Part shown: in pieces, positions 21,967 to 25,953 of the stretch
Position numbering within the stretch: the first letter of the stretch is position 1
How the letters are laid out: every line of letters starts with the position of its first letter
Origin: DAIDHK01 sp035510695
GTDB taxonomy: Bacteria; Patescibacteriota; Microgenomatia; Levybacterales; UBA12049
NCBI GenBank assembly: GCA_035510695.1
Contig: DATKGO010000091.1
Span: forward strand, 1-25,953
Length of the DNA: 25,953 nt
Direction: 5' to 3'
Made by a program: the position numbers and the translations under genes
Notes under the pieces: model-generated
What the model was told of the DNA's origin: nothing
Seen by the model: only the letters and a program-made list of their open reading frames with translations
The model's database searches: none

Positions 21967-22539
21967 ATGTCTGATCCATTGCAGATGGCAAGAGATCTTG
22001 ATCATGATCCAAAATCACGCGATGATCCTGATTATCCAGGCACGCTCCTGATTGAGTGTCACAACTGCACGATGGGAGGAAGAACCCACACACTGCCACC
22101 GATTGGTCCTATCTTCTGGCAACGATGCGATCGGAGCAAGATTCGGCAAGAAGAAAACTATATCAGAAAACTTGCCAGTCAACGCACTGTCGCAGGGCTA
22201 CGTAACGCTATGCGAGACGTTGTGTATGCCGACAGCATCAGCGAACTAAATCTGTTGGATGGATATATTTGGCGCTCTGAAGGAGCTCAAGCGATACTTC
22301 GTGAAAACGCGATGCCCTTCATCGAGGCGTTTCTTGAGGAAGCCAGAACCATCCAGAGCCAGTTCAAATGGCATCTAACTGACGAAGAATTCCTTCGTCT
22401 CGGCCTAGAACAGAAGTTGTTGTTTATCCACTTTCGGCTGACTGACAGATCAACCATGACAGACGAGCAATGGCTTGCGATCTTTCAAGCTATAGAAAGG
22501 AGTTCGGCTAAGCAGCCCGAAAGAGAATACATGCCGTAG
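21967..22539 (+). CDS. Cassette B gene 1: unknown soluble protein
   Basis: 190 residues, no membrane segment. The N-terminus is rich in Asp and His with a possible metal site (IECHNCTMGGRTHTLPP, then RCDRSK). The rest is mostly helical (NYIRKLASQRTVAGLRNAMRDV; AMPFIEAFLEEARTIQSQF; EEFLRLGLEQKLLFIHF). No family recognised. Strong ribosome site AAAGGAAGG before ATG 21967. Composition is more GC-rich than the flanking TraG-like and recombinase genes. It shares no visible similarity with any cassette A protein although leader and terminator match. Confidence 0.72.
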   Translation: MSDPLQMARDLDHDPKSRDDPDYPGTLLIECHNCTMGGRTHTLPPIGPIFWQRCDRSKIRQEENYIRKLASQRTVAGLRNAMRDVVYADSISELNLLDGYIWRSEGAQAILRENAMPFIEAFLEEARTIQSQFKWHLTDEEFLRLGLEQKLLFIHFRLTDRSTMTDEQWLAIFQAIERSSAKQPEREYMP

Positions 22540-22583
22540 AAGAACATTGCTTCGTCATAGCATAACCAGAGAGGAATAGTTCA

Positions 22584-23123
22584 ATGGAGCGACGTGCCTA
22601 TATCAAGATCACCAGTATCCCACCCGGCGAAGCGCCTGAGCACATCAGGCAATCTTGGGTAGGACTTACATTGCCCTTGGAAAAGGGCTATGAAGGTCCT
22701 ATCGAAGTGGAACTGGGCGGTTCCGTTACTGGAAAGTACCGTGGACGTCGAAGTGTCTATCCCGTCCTTCCCTGGGAGGCACTTGATGTTCTTGGCAAAG
22801 AGAATACGGAAGCCGCTGTCTATTGGGGCTCCCGAGGCTTCTACTCAGACAACAACACCTTCTACTTCGACGCCACCTGCGCCGAAATCGTCAGTCCTCC
22901 TGAGGACAGGCAATTGAACCAAGTATTCAAAGCCTTGATTCAAGGGGTTCGGGCAAAAGTCGACGGTGGCCAAATTAGTGTTCCTGAGGAGTTCGACGGC
23001 GAATTGGCCAATAGGCTTGCAGATTTCACCCGAGTCTGGGCGGAGAACTATCCTGGCAATCAGGCCGAGATCGACAACGCTCAGCAAAACCTTTTGGACT
23101 GGGTCCATTCCGCAACCAAATAA
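22584..23123 (+). CDS. Cassette B gene 2: unknown soluble protein
   Basis: 179 residues. The N-terminal half is strand-rich with small barrel character (RRAYIKITSIPPGEAPEHIRQSWVGLTLPLEKG; PIEVELGG; GRRSVYPVLPWEALDVL); the C-terminal half is helical (LNQVFKALIQGVRAKVDGG; GELANRLADFTRVWAENY). No family recognised. GAGAGGAA precedes ATG 22584 at normal spacing. Bases 22861-22920 are 34/60 G or C, clearly above the neighbourhood. It ends one base before the 3' element B, mirroring cassette A. Confidence 0.72.
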   Translation: MERRAYIKITSIPPGEAPEHIRQSWVGLTLPLEKGYEGPIEVELGGSVTGKYRGRRSVYPVLPWEALDVLGKENTEAAVYWGSRGFYSDNNTFYFDATCAEIVSPPEDRQLNQVFKALIQGVRAKVDGGQISVPEEFDGELANRLADFTRVWAENYPGNQAEIDNAQQNLLDWVHSATK

Positions 23124-23124
23124 C

Positions 23125-23239
23125 AAAGCACCGGCAAGTAGTCTGATGCAGTAAATTTAACACCGACATATGTATGATTGTCGAGTCTGTTGGGTTTCTG
23201 CACTTAGGCAGAAACCCACTTGGTTAACCGGTGCTTTTT
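23125..23239 (+). terminator. Cassette 3' element B: structured terminator
   Basis: Outer stem AAAGCACCGG (23125-23134) with CCGGTGCTTT (23228-23237), 10 bp perfect, continued by CAAG/CTTG (23135-23138, 23219-23222) and followed by a T-run. Inside, TTGTCGAGTCTGTTGG (23178-23193; 14 of 16 bases as in element A) leads into a 10-bp hairpin GGGTTTCTGC/GCAGAAACCC (23192-23201, 23208-23217). Same plan as 9243-9353 with different stem bases, so structure rather than stem sequence is conserved. Confidence 0.75.
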
Positions 23240-23344
23240 CATGGAAATTTTCTCCAAGCAATGAGAGAAACCAACGGCTGCCCTTTTGAACAATGCTTTA
23301 AGAAAATTATTCGGGATTACTCCAATTTTAGCCTCATTTCAGGC

Positions 23345-23402
23345 TTGACAACTATCCCCTTCGTGATATATACTATTCTCATCGTGATAGTATAAATTGA
23401 CT
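23345..23402 (+). promoter_or_regulatory. Promoter region of the recombinase unit with direct repeats
   Basis: TTGACA (23345-23350), 18 nt, TATACT (23369-23374) is one candidate. A second -10 box, TATAAA (23391-23396), ends six bases before ATG 23403, the leaderless spacing seen elsewhere in this window. TCGTGATA occurs at 23362-23369 and again at 23382-23389, 20 bp apart, a likely operator pair over the first -10 box and start point. Confidence 0.6.
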
Positions 23403-23711
23403 ATGAATCCTGCTGAATTACCACTATTTGCTTCCCTTGAAACTGTTACCACACCAGTTAAGCAAACTACTGAGCTTAATCCGCGAGCACCGCTTGAAAA
23501 GGCAATAAATTCTATATTTTTAGATCAATCAGAAGAAAATAAAATTATCAAAACACGAAAACATTTAGGAGAAATTGGAAAAGCGTTTTCTGATGAACAA
23601 GTAGAGTGCATTATCACAAACTTTCAATTTTTAATTGATACATGGATGGATGAATACGAAAAAGATGTGTTTAACGAAATGACGTTAAGAGAAGTTATTA
23701 ACAAAGGGTAA
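23403..23711 (+). CDS. Small protein preceding the serine recombinase, unknown
   Basis: 102 residues from ATG 23403; an in-frame TTG at 23397 lies too close to the -10 box to be the start. Acidic, helical in the second half (SDEQVECIITNFQFLIDTWMDEYEKDVFNEMTLREVI). No family recognised. Its stop is two bases before the recombinase ATG, so the two genes are surely co-transcribed and probably translated together. An accessory or directionality role is plausible from position alone. Confidence 0.7.
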   Translation: MNPAELPLFASLETVTTPVKQTTELNPRAPLEKAINSIFLDQSEENKIIKTRKHLGEIGKAFSDEQVECIITNFQFLIDTWMDEYEKDVFNEMTLREVINKG

Positions 23712-23713
23712 AT

Positions 23714-25375
23714 ATGGAACCACTAAATAATACTAAAATTGGTAAAGGAGCAGTTATATATCTCCGTGTGTCAACAGAAGAGCAAGTTGATAATTTTTCC
23801 TTGGAAACTCAGGAAAGAATTTGTAAACAAGAAGCCGAAAGAAGAGGAATGGAAATTATTAAGATCTTTAAAGAAGAGGGACGATCCGCCAAAAACATAA
23901 TAGGTAGACCAGCACTTATCGAATTACTCGAATTTTGTCGGAAAAATAAAAAGACTATTGATGCAGTTATTATCTATAGACTTGATAGAATTTCTCGACA
24001 ACTGCAAGACTATTTATCTATCCGAAAGAAACTCTCAGAATATGGTATCGAAATTACTTCCGCTTCAGAGCCTACTGGTAATAGTCCAACTGAACGGTTC
24101 ATTGAGTCAATGCTAGCTAGTTTTGCACAGATGGATAACGATGTAAAAAGCGAAAGAACAAAAAACGGGCTTAAGGCAAGATTCTTAGCCGGACTACCGT
24201 CGGGAACACCGCCATTCGGTTATAAAAATGAAAACGGATATGCTGTAAAAGATCAACTGGTGTGGGATAAACTTGTAAAAGCTTGGGAACTGATGGCGAG
24301 TGGAACGAAAACTCTTGCAGAAATTGCTAACCTAATGAACGAATGGGGCGTGCGACAAACATTCAAAGGTAAAGACTATCTAATTCAGCCTCAAGCAATC
24401 AGCCGAATATTTCGTAACAAGTTCTATATTGGGATATTGACCTCGAAACGCCACCTGGAAGAAGTTCGAGGGCAACATATACCAATGGTTACTGAAGCGA
24501 TGTTTTACCGCGTCCAGGCTGTTCTAGACGGTCGTAACACCAATATAAACGTACCTCTTCCAAAAAGAATGAAAGATAATCCCGAATTCCCGTTACGAGG
24601 AATAGTAAGATGTACCTGTGGAAACCCATTAACAGGAGCGTGGAGTAAGGGAGAACGTGCTAAATATGCCTATTATATTTGCAATAAACGATGTGGCTCA
24701 AAATCTATTCCTGTTGATAAATTAAATCAGGCAGTAATAGCATGGTTATCCGCAATTACACCTACTAAAGAAGGTTTAGCAGCCTTCATAGCTCTTCTAC
24801 GAAGAACATATCACCAAAGGAGCGCACAACTGTTAAAACGAAAAGAGACTGCTGATATCGAATTAAAGAAATTGCACGAATTAAGGCAATCACTCATTCA
24901 AAAGAATTTAAGTGGAGTTTACTCGGATGAGATATTTAAAGAACAAAATAAATTGATTGAAGAGAAAATTGCGGCAATCCACGTAACCCAAAATGATGAG
25001 CTAGTACAGAAATATAATCTTGAGGCAATCGTTAAGTTTATGTTGGAAAAGTTTGCTAACCTAGGAGCAACATATCAGATGTCGGATATTAGCCAGATTC
25101 GCGTGCTAATAAGTTCGATTACACCCACTGGGCTGACTTGGAGCTATCCGGGCTTATCGAACTCCCAAATTAGCTTGATATATCAATCTATTCGTGTGTT
25201 CGAACATGAAGGGCTAGGACCTAGTGCCGAGACTCAGAGTCGAACTGAGATGGCGTGTTCTTCAGACACGTGCCTTGACCACCTTGGCTACCTCGGCTTG
25301 AATATGATAACTATTTTAACATTTTCTAAGTTCTTTATTCAAGAAAGAAAAAATAACCTCATAATTCTGCTATAA
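23714..25375 (+). CDS. Large serine recombinase, C-terminus overlapping an antisense tRNA gene
   Basis: 553 residues. The N-terminal resolvase domain has YLRVSTEEQ with nucleophile Ser20 and later RLDRISRQLQDYL and the conserved Arg (ERFIESMLASFAQMDNDVKSERT). A recombinase domain follows (about 165-265, including GTPPFGYK and ISRIFRNKFYIGIL), then a zinc ribbon (RCTCGNPLTG... YYICNKRCGSKSIPVD, about 296-335) and a coiled-coil stretch. Large serine recombinases integrate and excise mobile elements. The last 50 or so residues are read through the complement of a tRNA-Phe gene, suggesting that integration into the tRNA created the present 3' end. No terminator before 25392. Confidence 0.9.
   Translation: MEPLNNTKIGKGAVIYLRVSTEEQVDNFSLETQERICKQEAERRGMEIIKIFKEEGRSAKNIIGRPALIELLEFCRKNKKTIDAVIIYRLDRISRQLQDYLSIRKKLSEYGIEITSASEPTGNSPTERFIESMLASFAQMDNDVKSERTKNGLKARFLAGLPSGTPPFGYKNENGYAVKDQLVWDKLVKAWELMASGTKTLAEIANLMNEWGVRQTFKGKDYLIQPQAISRIFRNKFYIGILTSKRHLEEVRGQHIPMVTEAMFYRVQAVLDGRNTNINVPLPKRMKDNPEFPLRGIVRCTCGNPLTGAWSKGERAKYAYYICNKRCGSKSIPVDKLNQAVIAWLSAITPTKEGLAAFIALLRRTYHQRSAQLLKRKETADIELKKLHELRQSLIQKNLSGVYSDEIFKEQNKLIEEKIAAIHVTQNDELVQKYNLEAIVKFMLEKFANLGATYQMSDISQIRVLISSITPTGLTWSYPGLSNSQISLIYQSIRVFEHEGLGPSAETQSRTEMACSSDTCLDHLGYLGLNMITILTFSKFFIQERKNNLIILL
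25225..25297 (-). tRNA. tRNA-Phe (GAA)
   Basis: 73 nt fold as a class I tRNA: acceptor GCCGAGG with TCTCGGC (last pair G-U), D arm GCC...GGC with an 11-nt loop containing GG, anticodon stem CGTGT/ACACG with loop CTGAAGA (U33, anticodon GAA, G37), variable loop CCAT, T arm CTCAG-TTCGACT-CTGAG, discriminator A. CCA is not encoded (next bases CTA). G at position 37 is unusual for Phe tRNAs, which normally have A or its modified form. The gene lies wholly within the 3' end of the recombinase gene on the other strand. Confidence 0.85.
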
Positions 25376-25391
25376 TCTGAGCCATTAAAAT
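25371..25391 (+). promoter_or_regulatory. -10 box before gene 25392
   Basis: TATAAT at 25371-25376 overlaps the recombinase stop codon and would start transcription near 25383, leaving a leader of about nine bases with no Shine-Dalgarno. Confidence 0.5.
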
Positions 25392-25835
25392 ATGTCTCTT
25401 GCAGAATTAGCTAAATCCACACATTCTCCTCTTTTCAAAACAGAAACTGCCAAACCTACAAAAGCAGAGCTACTGGTCTTAAGGCATTTAGATAAAGTTG
25501 CGATAAATTATTCTAATGCAAGATTTCCTAATGATTTTTATTCTCAACCAAGAGAAAATATTTATCACAGCACTCGAGCTGGACTAAGAGATTACCATGC
25601 GGCACAAGGAAAACCGGAAGAACTCATGCGGCTTGAAAAACAATGGGGAGAAGACGAATTAACTCCCATCAGAATTTTATATGAGGCAAATAAAGATAAG
25701 CTGACGATTCCTGAAGATCATAGCAGAATGTCATCGGCTAGACGCAGCCTGGAAGCAACCATTGCTTCCTATTCACTAACTGCGGCTGCCGGATATGCCG
25801 GCGGCATGAAAGCTGCTGACATTACCCCACTTTAA
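25392..25835 (+). CDS. Unknown soluble protein
   Basis: 147 residues, helical and polar. SLAELAKSTHSPLFKTE opens the protein; the middle (PTKAELLVLRHLDKVAINYSNARFPNDFYSQ...IYHSTRAGLRDYHAAQG) and the Ala/Gly-rich C-terminus (SSARRSLEATIASYSLTAAAGYAGGM) show no motif I know. Its near leaderless promoter overlaps the recombinase stop. It lies beyond the tRNA gene, so it may be host DNA flanking the integrated element. Confidence 0.7.
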   Translation: MSLAELAKSTHSPLFKTETAKPTKAELLVLRHLDKVAINYSNARFPNDFYSQPRENIYHSTRAGLRDYHAAQGKPEELMRLEKQWGEDELTPIRILYEANKDKLTIPEDHSRMSSARRSLEATIASYSLTAAAGYAGGMKAADITPL

Positions 25836-25846
25836 GGCCAAAACAT

Positions 25847-25906
25847 AAAAAAGCCCCCAATCTGCTAAACTTTGGTTGTTTTGAATTCCCAAAACAGAAA
25901 GGGGGT
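25847..25906 (+). promoter_or_regulatory. Hairpins and strong Shine-Dalgarno leading out of the window
   Basis: GCCCCC with GGGGG (about 25854-25859, 25901-25905) encloses a perfect 7-bp stem TGTTTTG/CAAAACA (25877-25883, 25890-25896). The 3' arm of the outer stem is also the ribosome site AAAGGGGGTGA, so the fold would hide it. This may end the preceding transcript or control the next gene. Confidence 0.45.
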
Positions 25907-25953
25907 GAATTGTATTTTGTCTTTTTCTGCCCAATTTGTAAAGGGCATCATTA
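25906..25953 (+). CDS. Possible start of a further gene (partial)
   Basis: After the strong ribosome site two frames stay open to the window edge. From TTG 25910 the frame reads LYFVFFCPICKGHH, with a CPxC zinc-type motif. From GTG 25906 it reads VNCILSFSAQFVKGII. A start beyond the edge is also possible. I cannot decide between them. Confidence 0.3.

Noticed and set aside
458..25835. Recoded UGA (as in Gracilibacteria or SR1)
   Set aside because: Genes such as 14875-15525 end at TGA and coding frames contain no internal TGA, so the standard code holds.

Overview
The window looks like accessory DNA from a low-GC bacterium that uses the standard genetic code, since TGA, TAA and TAG all end genes. 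Several features fit a Candidate Phyla Radiation (Patescibacteria, perhaps Microgenomates) genome: a replication-relaxation gene beside a TraG/VirD4-like ATPase, a large serine recombinase reading into an antisense tRNA gene, many short genes without recognisable families, and promoters lying directly on start codons. This placement is inference from style; there is no rRNA or ribosomal protein marker to prove it.

Layout. 1-4510 holds the end of an unknown gene, a DUF378 membrane protein and a minus-strand efflux operon: a MarR regulator, two HlyD-like adaptors and a 14-helix MFS pump, behind a consensus promoter overlapped by a palindrome. 4580-7702 is a head-to-tail series of three minus-strand units (EXLDI protein, Fic 1, Fic 2), each with its own operator-rich promoter and each followed upstream by a full or partial copy of a repeat called R here. 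7752-9353 is cassette A: a conserved promoter and RNA leader, three higher-GC genes and a structured terminator. 9386-17107 is a patchwork of single genes: an XRE regulator with a divergent partner, two convergent unknown genes sharing a C-terminal motif, a membrane protein behind a terminator-like leader hairpin, a PfkB kinase, a HEPN-type gene split by an IS630-family element, an AbiU2-like HEPN gene, a PhzF-family protein and an unknown. 17150-25375 has integrative or conjugative element character: a nested-hairpin region, a small zinc-motif protein, replication-relaxation, a TraG-like ATPase, cassette B and a serine recombinase ending across a tRNA-Phe gene. An unknown gene and a partial start follow.

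Main observation. Cassettes A and B lie 14 kb apart and carry unrelated proteins, yet share the same outer frame. Both have a 41-nt identical promoter block (TTGAAC, 17 nt, TATACT), a leader of about 170 nt with a hairpin that varies by compensating changes, and a 111-115 nt 3' element built from an outer stem, a conserved TTGTCGA-TGTTGG block, an inner 9-10 bp hairpin and a T-run. This looks like a standard expression frame around exchangeable cargo and is the best candidate here for an undescribed system.

A second theme is leaderless expression. In at least eight genes a -10 hexamer ends 6-8 nt before the ATG, whereas a few small genes carry near-perfect Shine-Dalgarno sequences, often behind GC-rich hairpins.
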